Of a stretch of DNA of 64,000 nt, positions 9,087 through 18,828 are shown in pieces. Made by a program: the position numbers and the translations under genes. The stretch comes from SP197 sp965213815 (lineage in GTDB: Bacteria; Pseudomonadota; Alphaproteobacteria; SP197). The DNA lies in the NCBI GenBank assembly GCA_965213815.1, contig OZ243917.1, positions 2,294,001-2,358,000 on the forward strand, given 5' to 3'. Under the pieces are notes generated by a model. That model did not search any database. It was not told where the DNA came from and saw only the letters and a program-made list of their open reading frames with translations. Within the stretch, counting starts at the first letter, position 1; each line of letters begins with the position of its first letter.

Positions 9087-9692
9087 ATGTCGCTCAAGAG
9101 GGAAGTGTCTTTGAAAACGGTGGATGCCGTCAAGGTGCTCTGGGACTGGGACAGACGTGGGCGGTCCGTCTTCTCGGTGAGGGATATCAGGAAGATGTTT
9201 CCGGAGCGGTCGCACAAGACCCTTGCCGCAGGCCTAAGACGTCTGGTCAATCAGGGGCTCCTTGAGCGGGCGGCGCGCGGAGTCTACGTCAATCCCCTGT
9301 CCCGTTTGTCGAAGCGTTATCTGATCGAGAAGGTCGCGGTGTGTCTGCGACGTGGTGAATACAGCTATGTCAGCCTGGAATCCGCGCTCTCCGAGTATGG
9401 AGTGATCTCGCAGATTCCGATGAGCCGGATCACCGTCATGACCACGGGACGCAGCGCGACAATCCACACACCCTATGGCGTCATCGAGTTTACCCACACG
9501 AGGCGTTCGCCGGTCGATATCCTGAGCAACACGCTCATCATGGAGAATCGGCCCCTGCGCGTTGCCAGAGTGGAAACGGCGTTGCGCGATCTCCGTCGGG
9601 TCGGACGCAATCTCGACATGGTGAACCTGGAATACTACGAGGACATTCTCGAAGAGCAGGCCGACGCAGCGGCGAGGCTCACGCCGACATGA
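9087..9692 (+). CDS. AbiEi-family antitoxin / transcriptional regulator
   Basis: A 201-residue protein with an N-terminal winged-helix region (FSVRDIRKMFPERSHKTLAAGLRRLVNQGLLERAARGVY) of the kind at the start of AbiEi antitoxins, followed by the AbiEi C-terminal domain (SYVSLESALSEYGVISQIP, then TTGRSATIHTPYGVIEFTH). AbiEi proteins repress the operon and counteract the nucleotidyltransferase toxin AbiEii in type IV toxin-antitoxin systems first described as phage abortive infection. It overlaps the next gene by four bases (ATGA). An alternative TTG start at 9111 has a better ribosome binding site (GAGGGAAG). Short inverted repeats (CAGT-TAT-ACTG; CATAA/TTATG) just upstream are candidate operators. 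Confidence 0.85.
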   Translation: MSLKREVSLKTVDAVKVLWDWDRRGRSVFSVRDIRKMFPERSHKTLAAGLRRLVNQGLLERAARGVYVNPLSRLSKRYLIEKVAVCLRRGEYSYVSLESALSEYGVISQIPMSRITVMTTGRSATIHTPYGVIEFTHTRRSPVDILSNTLIMENRPLRVARVETALRDLRRVGRNLDMVNLEYYEDILEEQADAAARLTPT

Positions 9693-10591
9693 CGCAGCAT
9701 CTTCTTGCAGACCTTGTCGACCGGGCCATGGAAGATCCTCAGCTGAACGGCATGCAACCGGTCATCGAAAAGGAGCTCCTGCACTACGACATTCTCTTTG
9801 CGCTGGAACAGGGCGGTTTTCTCGAAGGTCTGGTGTTCCAGGGAGGTACGGCGTTGAGGCTCTGTCATGGTGCGCCGCGGTTCAGCGAGGACATTGACTT
9901 TGCCGGCGGTCCTGACTTCACCACGGCCCGGTTGGTCGAGCTTGACAGGCATCTGACGGACTATCTCACCAGGCGCTATCGGTTCGAGACGCTCGTCAGG
10001 CCGCCGATTGAAGTGCGGGACACTTCGGAAGCCTCGAGGCCGGTTACGACCAGATGGCGGATCAGTGTCGTGACCCACCCGGCGCAGCCGCACATCCCAC
10101 GTCAGAGGATCCATCTGGAAGTTTGCCATGTGCCTTCGTACGCCAGTCATCTGATGCCGTTGAGGCGAAACTACGAGTTCCTGCCGGATGGCTACGAAGA
10201 TGTCTTGATCAGGGTTGAGACGAAAGAAGAGATCCTTTCTGACAAGTTGGTGGCCTTTCCCGCCGTCCTTCCACGTCACACGCGTTGGCGGGACATCTGG
10301 GACATGCGCTGGCTCATGAGACAAGGCGTTCCCGTCAATGCCGGCATGGTCGAGGCGAAGAGTGCGGACTATCGGATTGAAGGCTTCGCCGGTCTGCTCG
10401 AAACGGCTTCAGAGCGCATTGCGGAACTCGTCAATGCACAGGAATTCGTTGACCAGATGGACCGGTTTCTGACGGAACCGACAGCTCTCCGCACGGTCCG
10501 CCAACCGGGTTGGCGCGACGTCGTGGCCCGGGAACTTCAGGAGACTCTGAGCGGGCTCGCGCAGCAACTGGCACGACACCAGACAATGTGA
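9689..10591 (+). CDS. AbiEii/AbiGii-type nucleotidyltransferase toxin
   Basis: A 300-residue DUF1814 protein. The minimal nucleotidyltransferase motif is clear: FQGGTALRLCHG followed by RFSEDIDFAGG (about residues 52-75), with the downstream lysine box ETKEEILSDKLVAF (about 176-190) and the DIWDMRWL segment. Family members transfer nucleotides, for example to tRNA acceptor stems, and arrest growth on phage infection. It is translationally coupled to the AbiEi homologue before it, so this is a complete AbiE-like pair. All recognised active-site elements appear intact. Confidence 0.9.
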   Translation: MTQHLLADLVDRAMEDPQLNGMQPVIEKELLHYDILFALEQGGFLEGLVFQGGTALRLCHGAPRFSEDIDFAGGPDFTTARLVELDRHLTDYLTRRYRFETLVRPPIEVRDTSEASRPVTTRWRISVVTHPAQPHIPRQRIHLEVCHVPSYASHLMPLRRNYEFLPDGYEDVLIRVETKEEILSDKLVAFPAVLPRHTRWRDIWDMRWLMRQGVPVNAGMVEAKSADYRIEGFAGLLETASERIAELVNAQEFVDQMDRFLTEPTALRTVRQPGWRDVVARELQETLSGLAQQLARHQTM

Positions 10592-10794
10592 CCGGACCCG
10601 ATCATTGTTGCCAATCCGGAGAACGCAGACTTTGCTGAGCCTCCTGACCGGCTTCCCGTGCCTGCGCGCACGCCCTCCCCCGATCATGCCCGGCCACGCA
10701 AGCGGGTCTGCATTACGTCGAGGCCTTATCAACCCGTGAGGTGTTGAGCGTCAGGTGGCATCATGCGCGGGAGGTCACATGGGAAGGAGGTTTC

Positions 10795-11397
10795 ATGAAC
10801 CGTCTGGTACCGGTTCCGCCGGGTGAGGCGCGCGCGGTCACTCTTGAAGCTGGCGACGTCGTGCGGGTCGTCAACACGCAGGGGCACCAGGTCGTCGACA
10901 CCTGGGCGTTCTGCACGGCAGACCCACTCGAAGCCCTTTCAATGGAACACAGCAGGTCCGCCACATACCGGATCGCCTTCAGGCCCGGCGACACGCTGGT
11001 CAGCACCCGTTTCCGGCCCATGATGACGATCCTGGCCGACACCTCTCCTGGAATTCACGACACACTCCATGCTGCCTGCAGCGCCGAAAGCAACCGCTTC
11101 TTCGGCATGGAGTCTCTCCGTCCCAACTGCGAGGACAACCTGAGGCACGTCATGGCGGAGCGCGGAGTACGCCTTGGACCGATTCCCTGTCCCTGGAACC
11201 TGTTCGAACATGCCATTGTCAGACCCGACGGTTCGCTGATGGACGAACCGGCCTCTGCGGTGGCCGGCGATCATGTCGAGCTTCGCGCCGAGATGGCTGT
11301 CGTGCTCGTGTGTTCCGCCTGCCCCTCAAGTGTGGGCAACATCAGTCGGGGAACACCCCGGGGAGCTGCCATCGAGCTGATCCATCGGGATGCCTGA
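10795..11397 (+). CDS. DUF1989 / urea carboxylase-associated family protein
   Basis: About 200 residues. It begins with the family's PPGEARAVTLEAGDVVRVVNTQGHQVVDTWAF block and contains MEHSRSATYRIAFRPGDTLVSTRFRPMMTI and SAESNRFFGME, with several conserved His, Cys and Asp residues (HDTLHAACSAESN). The cysteines/histidines are likely metal ligands; a carboxyguanidine-hydrolysis role is known for urea carboxylase-linked members. No urea carboxylase lies nearby, so its substrate here is unknown. The start at 10795 is supported by GGAAGGAGG immediately upstream. It precedes an SDR and a DsbA-like gene on the same strand. Confidence 0.8.
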   Translation: MNRLVPVPPGEARAVTLEAGDVVRVVNTQGHQVVDTWAFCTADPLEALSMEHSRSATYRIAFRPGDTLVSTRFRPMMTILADTSPGIHDTLHAACSAESNRFFGMESLRPNCEDNLRHVMAERGVRLGPIPCPWNLFEHAIVRPDGSLMDEPASAVAGDHVELRAEMAVVLVCSACPSSVGNISRGTPRGAAIELIHRDA

Positions 11398-11505
11398 TCC
11401 TCGCGGCGTCAGGTCCGGCGGTGCGAACCGTCAACGCCCTGCCCCCTGTAAAGCGATGGTGAAGGCACGATATCCTGCCAGGCACAAGATGAGATGGAGG
11501 ACCAC

Positions 11506-12261
11506 ATGGACGGCAGACTCGAAGGCAAGCGCGCCATCGTGACCGGCGCATCGAGAGGAATCGGCCGGGCGATCGCAGAGAGCCTTGTCCGTGAGGGGGC
11601 GACGGTCGTCGCCACGGCGCGTCGGCCACCGGAAACCTGGAACGGTGAATCCATGCTCTGGATCCCCGGTGATGTCTCCTGCGCAAACCACGTCTGCCGC
11701 GTCGTGGAGACCGCAAGGAAGCGTCTCGGCGGCATCGATGTTCTCATCAACAATGCGGCCATGCAGATCGAAAAGACGATCACCGAGACCAGCGAAGACG
11801 AGTGGAACACCATCTTCCGGGTCAATGTCGGCAGCGTCTTCCTGTTCTGCCGACAAACCATTCCCGTCATGGCGCGCCAGGGCGGTGGCGTCATCATCAA
11901 CATCGGCAGTTACGACGGTTTCGTGGCGGATCCGGGACTCGCCGCCTACTGTGCCACCAAGGGCGCGGTGCACGCACTGTCACGCGCCATTGCCGTCGAC
12001 CACGGCGCCGACGGCATTCGCTGCAATGTCATCTGTCCGGGCTGGGTCCGCACCGACATGATGGATGCATACCTCGCGAGCGTCCCCGATCCCGTGGAGG
12101 CCGCCCGCGCGCTCGACGCCAATCAGCCCGTGGGGCGAATCGGTCGACCAGACGACATCGCCGCCCTCGCGCTTTTCCTCGCCAGTGACGAGGCCGCATT
12201 CACCAGCGGCCAGTTGTTTGTGTGCGATGGCGGACTCACTGCCCGTGCATCGCAGCCCTGA
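11506..12261 (+). CDS. Short-chain dehydrogenase/reductase (SDR)
   Basis: A classical SDR of about 251 residues: cofactor loop TGASRGIG near residue 15, NNAAM near 83, active-site tetrad residues in NIGSYDG (Ser) and YCATKGAVHAL (Tyr-x-x-x-Lys) near 150-156, and the C-terminal GQLFVCDGG. It therefore oxidises or reduces an alcohol or carbonyl group with NAD(P). The ATG at 11506 is preferred over one at 11494 because GGAGG sits five bases before it. The substrate cannot be read from the sequence. It is followed 21 bases later by the DsbA-like gene. Confidence 0.9.
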   Translation: MDGRLEGKRAIVTGASRGIGRAIAESLVREGATVVATARRPPETWNGESMLWIPGDVSCANHVCRVVETARKRLGGIDVLINNAAMQIEKTITETSEDEWNTIFRVNVGSVFLFCRQTIPVMARQGGGVIINIGSYDGFVADPGLAAYCATKGAVHALSRAIAVDHGADGIRCNVICPGWVRTDMMDAYLASVPDPVEAARALDANQPVGRIGRPDDIAALALFLASDEAAFTSGQLFVCDGGLTARASQP

Positions 12262-12282
12262 ACGGGGCGCCGGCAGGTCGCC

Positions 12283-12927
12283 ATGGAACCCACCGTTGAT
12301 GTGTGGTCGGATCCGACCTGTCCGTGGTGCTACATCGGTCATCGACGGTTGGGGAAGGCTCTCACCGGTCTTTGCGGTCAGCTTCGCCCCCGGATCGTGT
12401 GGCGGGCCTTCCTGCTGAATCCGGCGATGCCGGCTGACGGCATGGAACGTACGGCCTGGCTGGCTCGCGCCTTCGGCAACGCCCGGTTGGCCGAGACGAC
12501 GCTTGACCGCATCACGCGGCACGGCCTGGCGGAAGGCATTCCCTTCGCCTTCAACGCCATGGCAAGAACGCCCTCGGCAGTGCGGGCGCAGGCACTCATC
12601 CTGGGAGTCCAAGACAGCGGCCGGCAAGGCGACGTGATTGACGGCGTATTCAGGAGTCACTTCGTCGCCGGCCGGGATATCGGCGATCCAGGGGTGCTGG
12701 CGGACATTGCCGAAGGTGCCGGGTTCGATCGTGTCGAGGCTCTGGCCTGGATCGACAGTGATATCCTGACAAGGCGTCTTCTCCGCGACGCCAGGAAGGC
12801 GCGGGAGGGAGGGATCAGGAGTGTTCCCTTCTTTGTCTTCGACCGCCGTCTTGCGGTTGGCGGCGCCCAGTCAGCCGAGGTGCTGCACCGCCTCGCAATC
12901 ACCGCACGCCATTGCCGAGAGCTCTGA
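12283..12927 (+). CDS. DsbA/FrnE-like thiol-disulfide oxidoreductase
   Basis: A 214-residue thioredoxin-fold protein of the FrnE/2-hydroxychromene-carboxylate isomerase-like DsbA group. The redox motif is WSDPTCPWCYIG near residue 9, and the cis-proline region is IRSVPFFVFDRRLAVGGAQ near residue 180. There is no signal peptide, so it acts in the cytoplasm. The 3' end overlaps the convergent mfd gene by 57 bases. Confidence 0.88.
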   Translation: MEPTVDVWSDPTCPWCYIGHRRLGKALTGLCGQLRPRIVWRAFLLNPAMPADGMERTAWLARAFGNARLAETTLDRITRHGLAEGIPFAFNAMARTPSAVRAQALILGVQDSGRQGDVIDGVFRSHFVAGRDIGDPGVLADIAEGAGFDRVEALAWIDSDILTRRLLRDARKAREGGIRSVPFFVFDRRLAVGGAQSAEVLHRLAITARHCREL

Positions 12928-15900
12928 GGCAAGGCGCTCGGCGCCATCGAGGCGGTCACTCACCTTTTCCCAGGAACCGGTCACGAACAGAGTCTGGTCG
13001 GGGCGCATTCTTGCATGGCCGTCTTGCCCGGTGATCCAGGAAATCAGCTGGTCCGGTGCGGCGAATGTCTCTTCATGGAAGGCGACCACGGCGCCGAGCG
13101 GCCCGGCATCGAGCCGGGCAATGCCGGCGCGCCGGCAGTCGCCCTTGATGGCAATGATGCGCAGGAGATTGTCGGCCTCTTCGGGAAGCTCGCCAAACCG
13201 GTCAACCAGTTCCTCCCTCAAATCATCGATCCCGGCGCGGTCCTCAAGCGCGGCAATGCGCCTGTAGAGAACCAGTCTCACGTCAAGATCGCGAACCCAG
13301 GTATCCGGAATCAGGACCGCCGAGCCGACACCCACTTCCGGCGACCACGAATGCCGGGCTTCCCGCTCGCGGCCTTCCTGTTCCGCACGGACCTTCGCGA
13401 CCGCCTCCTCGACCATCTGCTGATAGAGTTCCACCCCAACCTCGCGGATGTGCCCGGACTGTTCGCGGCCGAGCAGATTACCGGCGCCACGGATCTCGAG
13501 ATCGCGACTTGCCAGGGAGAATCCGGCGCCCAGTGAATCCATCTGGGAGAGAGCCTTGAGGCGTCGCATCGCGTCCTTGCCCGGTTTCATGCCGGGCGGC
13601 AGCGTGATGTAGGCGTAGGCGCGGGCGCGGGCGCGGCCGATGCGCCCGCGCAGCTGGTAGAGCTGTCCCAGACCGAAGCGATCGCAACGGTGGATAATCA
13701 TCGTGTTGGCATTGGGAATGTCGAGTCCCGACTGGATGATGGTGGTCGAGACCAGAACATCGATACGGCCATCGTAGAAGGCCGTCATGATGCTCTCGAG
13801 ATTGTCTGAATCCAGCTTGCCGTGTGCCGTCGCGATCCGTGCTTCCGGAACCAGCTTCTGCAGATCCTTGCGCATGCGCGGGAGGTCTGCAGCCCTGGGG
13901 CACACGACATAGGTCTGGCCACCCCGCATGCGCTCGCGCCTGATCGCCTCGCGGATGGTGACCGAATCGTACGTCCCTACAAATGTCCTTATGGCGAGCC
14001 GGTCGACTGGCGGCGTGACGATGAGGCTGAGGTCGCGCACTCCACTCAGGGCCATCTGCAGGGTCCGTGGTATCGGTGTCGCGGTCAGGGTGAGGACGTG
14101 GACATTCGCCTTGATCTGCTTGAGCCTTTCCTTGTGGGTGACGCCGAACTGCTGTTCCTCGTCAATCACCAGAAGCCCGAGGTTGGCGAAGGTGAGGGTG
14201 CGGGACAGGACGGCATGGGTGCCGATCACGATGTCGACAGTCCCGGCTGCCACGCCCTTCCTCGCTCCCGCGGCCTCGCCCGACGTCACGAGACGGGACA
14301 ACAGGGCGATGTTGACGGGCAAATGACTGAATCGCGAAACGAAGGTCTCATGGTGCTGCCGGGCCAGCAGTGTCGTGGGCGCCACCACGGCCACCTGATA
14401 CCCCTCAAGGACCGCGGCGAGAGCGGCGCGCAGGGCGACTTCGGTCTTGCCGAAACCAACATCGCCACATACCAGTCTGTCCATGGCGCGGCCCGAGACG
14501 AGGTCGTCGAAGACCTCGTCGATGGCCTTTGCCTGGTCCTCGGTCTCCTGAAAGGGAAAGCGTGAGCAGAACTCGTTGTACGTCTCCTCGTCAACGCGAA
14601 TGACGGGGCCCGACTGCATGAGTCTCTCGGAGGCCGTCTTGAGGAGTTCCCCCGCCATCTCCTCGATGCGGTTGGCAAGGCGTGCCTGACGCGCCTGCCA
14701 GGCAGCGCTCCCGAGACGGTCCAGCTGAACGCGGGCATCGTGTGAACCATAGCGGGACAGGGTGTCGATGTTCTCGACCGGCACCAGCAGCGCATCGCCG
14801 CCCGCATAGTGAACGCGCAGGCAATCGTGCGGTGCACCACCAATCGTGATCGTATGTAGACCATCGAACACGCCGATGCCGTGATCGATATGAACGACGT
14901 GGTCGCCCTCGGCGAGCTGCGACACCTCGAGAAGAAACCGTTCGGCATCGCGCTTCGTGCGCCGCCGCCGCGGCGTCGTGATGCGGTCACCCAGAATGTC
15001 CTGCTCGGCGATCACACTGAGGTCCGTGGTCACAAACCCGTGTTCGAGCGGCAGCACGACGACGGGGACGGACGAGTCCGGCATAGCGAGCCAGTCATGT
15101 CCTTCGCCCCCTGTCCGCGCCACGTCGGCGACGCCGTGACTCTCCAGCATGGTCGCCAGATTGCCCTGACTGGCCTCGCCGAGTGCCGCAACAATGACGC
15201 GGCGGCCCTTCAGTTTCTCGTCGGCGATGTGCCGGGCGACGGAATCGAAGAGTTGCATGCGGACATTCATGCGCTCGAGGCGAAAGTCCCGGGACTTCAG
15301 TCCGCCGGCATCGATGGCGTGGTCAGGAACCGTGTCGGGGGTGTCGGCGAGCAGTCTGATCGCAAGACGCGCCCGCGCCATCCGCTGCCAGTCGGCGATC
15401 GAAAGGTAGAGGCCGCCTGGAGGCGGCGCGTGGTAGGTGACGCCATCTTCCCCGATTCCGGAGTTTCGATGCTCGTAGTGGTCCTCAACGGTGTCGATGT
15501 GGGCGCTGAGCGCGTCCTCGACATCGGCGGTGTAGACCAGGATCCAGTCCTTGCCGAGATAGTCGGGGAAGGTGTCGAGGCTCTGGTGAAAGAGGCCAAG
15601 CCAATGTTCCATACCCGGGGTCCGAACACCTTCGACGGCCGATTCGTAGATTGGATCGGTGAGCGCGTTCATGCCGAAGAGCTCGCGCCAGTGATCACGG
15701 AACTGTCTGACCGAAGCAGGATCGAGCGCCACCTCGCTCGCCGGATCGATTGAAAGGGTCTCCAGACTCCCCGATGAACGCTGGCTCAGCGGATCGAAGG
15801 TGCGGATCCCGGTGATCTCGTCACCGAAGAAATCGATACGCGCGGGTTCTGCCATGGCCGGCGAAAAGACGTCGAGGATGTCTCCGCGCGCCGCGCAGTC

Positions 15901-16407
15901 TCCCTGCTCCATGACCACGCTTGTCCTGGAGTAACCCATGGCAAGGAGTTCGCGGAACAGGGCGGCCGGATCCGTCCTGGCGCCCCGGCACAGGTGCCGG
16001 CGCCGACCATGCCATGTCGAGCGTGGCGGAACCCGCTGCAGCATCGCCCGCGCCGTGGTGAGCACGACAAGACCGCCGCAGTCCCCCCGGCGTTCACACA
16101 AGTCTCCCAGGAGGGCAAGACGGACCCCCGCTACGACGGGGTGCGGCGAAACCCTGTCATAGGGAAGACAGTCCCATGCAGGAAAGAGCCGCGTGAACGA
16201 TCCGGCGCCAAGGAACGAGAGAGCACCGGCCAGTCTTCGTGCCCGCTCCTCATCGTGAAGCACCACCAGGATATCGCGGTCAGGATGGCGCTGACGCAGC
16301 CCTGCGAGCAGCACGGCGTCCACCCCTTCCGGTACACCTGACACCGTGTTCAGATCACCGGAGTCCAGTGAATCAATGACATGGTTCTGCAATGTATCAA
16401 TGTGCAT
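12871..16407 (-). CDS. mfd: Transcription-repair coupling factor Mfd
   Basis: 1178 residues, the normal Mfd length. In order: UvrB-like N-terminal part (LRQRHPDRDILVV to about residue 350), the CarD-like RNA-polymerase interacting domain (HIDHGIGVFDGLHTI, about 520), RecG-like translocase motifs (CGDVGFGKTEVAL Walker A, DEEQQFGVTHKERL box, TATPIPRTLQMAL, QLRGRIGRARARAYAY) and the C-terminal TRCF domain (SAVLIPDTWVRDL onward). Mfd displaces RNA polymerase stalled at DNA lesions and recruits UvrA. The gene overlaps sdhE by 11 bases at its start and the DsbA-like gene at its end. Confidence 0.98.
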   Translation of the reverse strand: MHIDTLQNHVIDSLDSGDLNTVSGVPEGVDAVLLAGLRQRHPDRDILVVLHDEERARRLAGALSFLGAGSFTRLFPAWDCLPYDRVSPHPVVAGVRLALLGDLCERRGDCGGLVVLTTARAMLQRVPPRSTWHGRRRHLCRGARTDPAALFRELLAMGYSRTSVVMEQGDCAARGDILDVFSPAMAEPARIDFFGDEITGIRTFDPLSQRSSGSLETLSIDPASEVALDPASVRQFRDHWRELFGMNALTDPIYESAVEGVRTPGMEHWLGLFHQSLDTFPDYLGKDWILVYTADVEDALSAHIDTVEDHYEHRNSGIGEDGVTYHAPPPGGLYLSIADWQRMARARLAIRLLADTPDTVPDHAIDAGGLKSRDFRLERMNVRMQLFDSVARHIADEKLKGRRVIVAALGEASQGNLATMLESHGVADVARTGGEGHDWLAMPDSSVPVVVLPLEHGFVTTDLSVIAEQDILGDRITTPRRRRTKRDAERFLLEVSQLAEGDHVVHIDHGIGVFDGLHTITIGGAPHDCLRVHYAGGDALLVPVENIDTLSRYGSHDARVQLDRLGSAAWQARQARLANRIEEMAGELLKTASERLMQSGPVIRVDEETYNEFCSRFPFQETEDQAKAIDEVFDDLVSGRAMDRLVCGDVGFGKTEVALRAALAAVLEGYQVAVVAPTTLLARQHHETFVSRFSHLPVNIALLSRLVTSGEAAGARKGVAAGTVDIVIGTHAVLSRTLTFANLGLLVIDEEQQFGVTHKERLKQIKANVHVLTLTATPIPRTLQMALSGVRDLSLIVTPPVDRLAIRTFVGTYDSVTIREAIRRERMRGGQTYVVCPRAADLPRMRKDLQKLVPEARIATAHGKLDSDNLESIMTAFYDGRIDVLVSTTIIQSGLDIPNANTMIIHRCDRFGLGQLYQLRGRIGRARARAYAYITLPPGMKPGKDAMRRLKALSQMDSLGAGFSLASRDLEIRGAGNLLGREQSGHIREVGVELYQQMVEEAVAKVRAEQEGREREARHSWSPEVGVGSAVLIPDTWVRDLDVRLVLYRRIAALEDRAGIDDLREELVDRFGELPEEADNLLRIIAIKGDCRRAGIARLDAGPLGAVVAFHEETFAAPDQLISWITGQDGHARMRPDQTLFVTGSWEKVSDRLDGAERLASELSAMACGDCEAVQHLG

Positions 16408-16654
16408 GAAACAACTGAATCCGTTTGATCAACTCCCTGAACTCCCCTCTGGCGGGATTGTCAGCGCTCATGATCCATGCCTGAATCAGGGGATCCGGGC
16501 AACCGAGAAAGGCGTCGAACTCCTCCAGCTCGTTCTCGTTCATCGCCTCGAGCGCGTGTTCGGCATAGCGCCCGAGCAACAGGTCGAGCTCACGGGAACC
16601 GCGGCGTGCGGCCCGGTAGCGAAGCCGTTGCAGGCGGGTGTTGTTGTCCGTCAT
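16397..16654 (-). CDS. sdhE: FAD assembly factor SdhE
   Basis: An 85-residue protein with the diagnostic RGxxE segment (RRGSRELDLLLGRYAE, near residue 18) and the acidic middle (MNENELEEFDAFLGCPDP). SdhE/SDH5 promotes covalent flavinylation of the succinate dehydrogenase flavoprotein. It sits directly upstream of mfd on the same strand and divergent from recG, an arrangement that is common in alphaproteobacteria. Confidence 0.95.
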   Translation of the reverse strand: MTDNNTRLQRLRYRAARRGSRELDLLLGRYAEHALEAMNENELEEFDAFLGCPDPLIQAWIMSADNPARGEFRELIKRIQLFHAH

Positions 16655-16743
16655 GCGCAGCGCCGGTTTCGGGGAGGTTCCCTCTACAGCGTGATGCCGA
16701 CGATGTCACGGACACTCCCGGGTCTCGTGTATGCTTGTATCCC

Positions 16744-18828
16744 ATGAGACCGGAGATTCTCTTTGTGCTGTTCGAGCCGGTGACTGCTCTTCCGCGCGTC
16801 GGCCGCAGGACCGCTTCGCTGATTTCGGACCTCGCCGGTCCCAGAACTGTGGACCTTCTCTGGCACCTTCCCACGTCCATCATTAATCGCCGGCAACTTC
16901 TTGATCTAGAAGCCGCAATCCCGGGAACGCTGATCAGCGTGCCGGTGACTGTGGAGCGCCACAGGCGCCCGGGAACGCCGCGTCATCCCTGGCGTGTCGT
17001 GACATCGGACGATTGTGGCCGGAACCTCGATCTCGTCTACTTTCGCGCTCGCGAGGCATGGCTCACGAAGATTCTCCCTGCCGGCTCAAGAAAGGTGGTG
17101 AGCGGCCGGATCGAATACTTCGCAGACCGCCTGCAGATGGCCCATCCCGACCAGGTCGCGGAGCCCGGTGATACCGATGGTGCGCCGCCCCTCGAACCGG
17201 TCTATTCCCTTGTGGACGGACTCGCTCTGCCAACCATGCGGAGGATCGTCTCGCTGGCTCTGGAGCGCACCCCGGAACTGCCCGAGTGGCAGGACCGGGC
17301 CTGGCTGGAGCAGAACGGCTGGCCGTCGTGGTCGCACGCGATGAGACGCATTCATCAGCCCCGGGATCTCGATGACCTTACCGGAGATCCCGGTGCGCGC
17401 GACCGCCTCGCCTTCGATGAACTCCTCGCCAACCAGCTTGCCCTGGCCCTGGTGAGGGCCGGACGTCGGTCCATGCCGGGTCGCTCGCTCAAGGGTGATG
17501 GCAGCCTGCGCCTGAAGCTCTCGAACGCGCTTGCCTTCCCCAGGACACAGGCACAAGTCGACGCGATCCGCGATATCACGCTCGACATGGAGGCGCCGTT
17601 TCCGATGCTGCGTCTCCTGCAGGGCGATGTGGGCAGCGGCAAGACGCTGGTGGCAGTCGAGGTCATGCTGGCGGCTGTGGAGGCCGGTCATCAGGCCGCG
17701 TTGCTGGCCCCCACGGAACTCCTGGCCCGGCAACACCAGCGCACCATCGCCGGTCTGGCACGCGACACGGGGCTCGATGTTGCCCTTGTCACCGGACGCG
17801 ATCGGGGAACAAGACGTGACGCCCTTCTCCGGGACATCGCCGACGGGACGACACGCCTGGTGGTGGGCACCCATGCCCTGCTCTCCGAAGGCACCGAGTT
17901 TCATGACCTGGCACTTGTCGTCGTCGATGAACAGCATCGCTTCGGGGTTCACCAGCGCATTGCCCTGGCGGCCAAGGGACACGCGGTCGACACCCTCGTG
18001 ATGACCGCCACGCCGATCCCGCGAACCCTGCAGATGACGGGTTACGGCGGGCTCGATGTCACGCGCCTTGAGGGTCGTTTGCCGGGACGCCGGGAGGTCA
18101 CCACGCGCGCCATGCCGGTGGGACGCCTCGATGCCGTGGTGGCTGCGCTTGGTCGCGCCATAGGGCGTGGCGAAAGGGCCTACTGGATCTGCCCTGTCAT
18201 CGAACGCAGCGAATCGGGCGACATGGTCGCCGCCGAGGACCGGCATCGCCATCTTGAGCGGGTCTTCGGAGAACGCGTCGGACTTCTTCACGGACGCATG
18301 AGCGCCGCCGACAAGGACGACGTCATGGAGAAATTCGCAAGCGGCGCCCTGGCTCTTCTCGTGGCGACGACCGCGGTGGAGGTCGGCCTTGACGTGGCCG
18401 AGGCCACCATCATGGTGATCGAGCATGCCGAGCGATTCGGTCTCGCCCAGCTGCATCAGCTTCGCGGACGGGTGGGGCGCGGCAGCGCCCCGTCATCGTG
18501 CCTGCTGCTCTATGCCCCTCCCCTCGGCGATTCGGCACACAGGCGTCTCGACATTCTCAGACACAGCCATGACGGTTTCGAGATTGCCGAGGAAGATCTG
18601 CGTCTGAGAGGGGGCGGAGAGCTGCTCGGCGCCAGGCAAAGTGGCCTGGCGAGGTTTCGTCTCGCCGATCAGCATGCGGCGTCACGGTTTCTCCAGGTCG
18701 CACACGACGACGCCCGACTCATCCTCGCCCGCGACCCGGATCTCAAGGGCGAACGCGGCCGCGCCCTCACGGTCCTGCTCCATCTCTTCGAGCGCCAGGA
18801 CGCCGTCAGACTCCTCGCATCGGGGTGA
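16744..18828 (+). CDS. recG: ATP-dependent DNA helicase RecG
   Basis: 694 residues from the ATG at 16744, the usual RecG size. It has the N-terminal wedge/OB domain (VGRRTASLISDLAGPRTVDLLWHLPTS to about 160), Walker A LQGDVGSGKTLVAVEVM (about 290), DEQHRFGVHQR, MTATPIPRTLQMTGYG, and QLRGRVGRGSAPSSCLLLY. RecG reverses stalled forks and acts on D-loops and Holliday junctions. The frame is open further upstream, but the ATG gives the conserved N terminus. The 90-base gap to sdhE is the shared divergent promoter region. Confidence 0.97.
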   Translation: MRPEILFVLFEPVTALPRVGRRTASLISDLAGPRTVDLLWHLPTSIINRRQLLDLEAAIPGTLISVPVTVERHRRPGTPRHPWRVVTSDDCGRNLDLVYFRAREAWLTKILPAGSRKVVSGRIEYFADRLQMAHPDQVAEPGDTDGAPPLEPVYSLVDGLALPTMRRIVSLALERTPELPEWQDRAWLEQNGWPSWSHAMRRIHQPRDLDDLTGDPGARDRLAFDELLANQLALALVRAGRRSMPGRSLKGDGSLRLKLSNALAFPRTQAQVDAIRDITLDMEAPFPMLRLLQGDVGSGKTLVAVEVMLAAVEAGHQAALLAPTELLARQHQRTIAGLARDTGLDVALVTGRDRGTRRDALLRDIADGTTRLVVGTHALLSEGTEFHDLALVVVDEQHRFGVHQRIALAAKGHAVDTLVMTATPIPRTLQMTGYGGLDVTRLEGRLPGRREVTTRAMPVGRLDAVVAALGRAIGRGERAYWICPVIERSESGDMVAAEDRHRHLERVFGERVGLLHGRMSAADKDDVMEKFASGALALLVATTAVEVGLDVAEATIMVIEHAERFGLAQLHQLRGRVGRGSAPSSCLLLYAPPLGDSAHRRLDILRHSHDGFEIAEEDLRLRGGGELLGARQSGLARFRLADQHAASRFLQVAHDDARLILARDPDLKGERGRALTVLLHLFERQDAVRLLASG

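Noticed and set aside
10592..10794. Possible riboswitch upstream of the DUF1989 gene
   Set aside because: Urea carboxylase-associated genes can be under guanidine riboswitches, but I see no ykkC-like conserved segments here, only a strong ribosome binding site.
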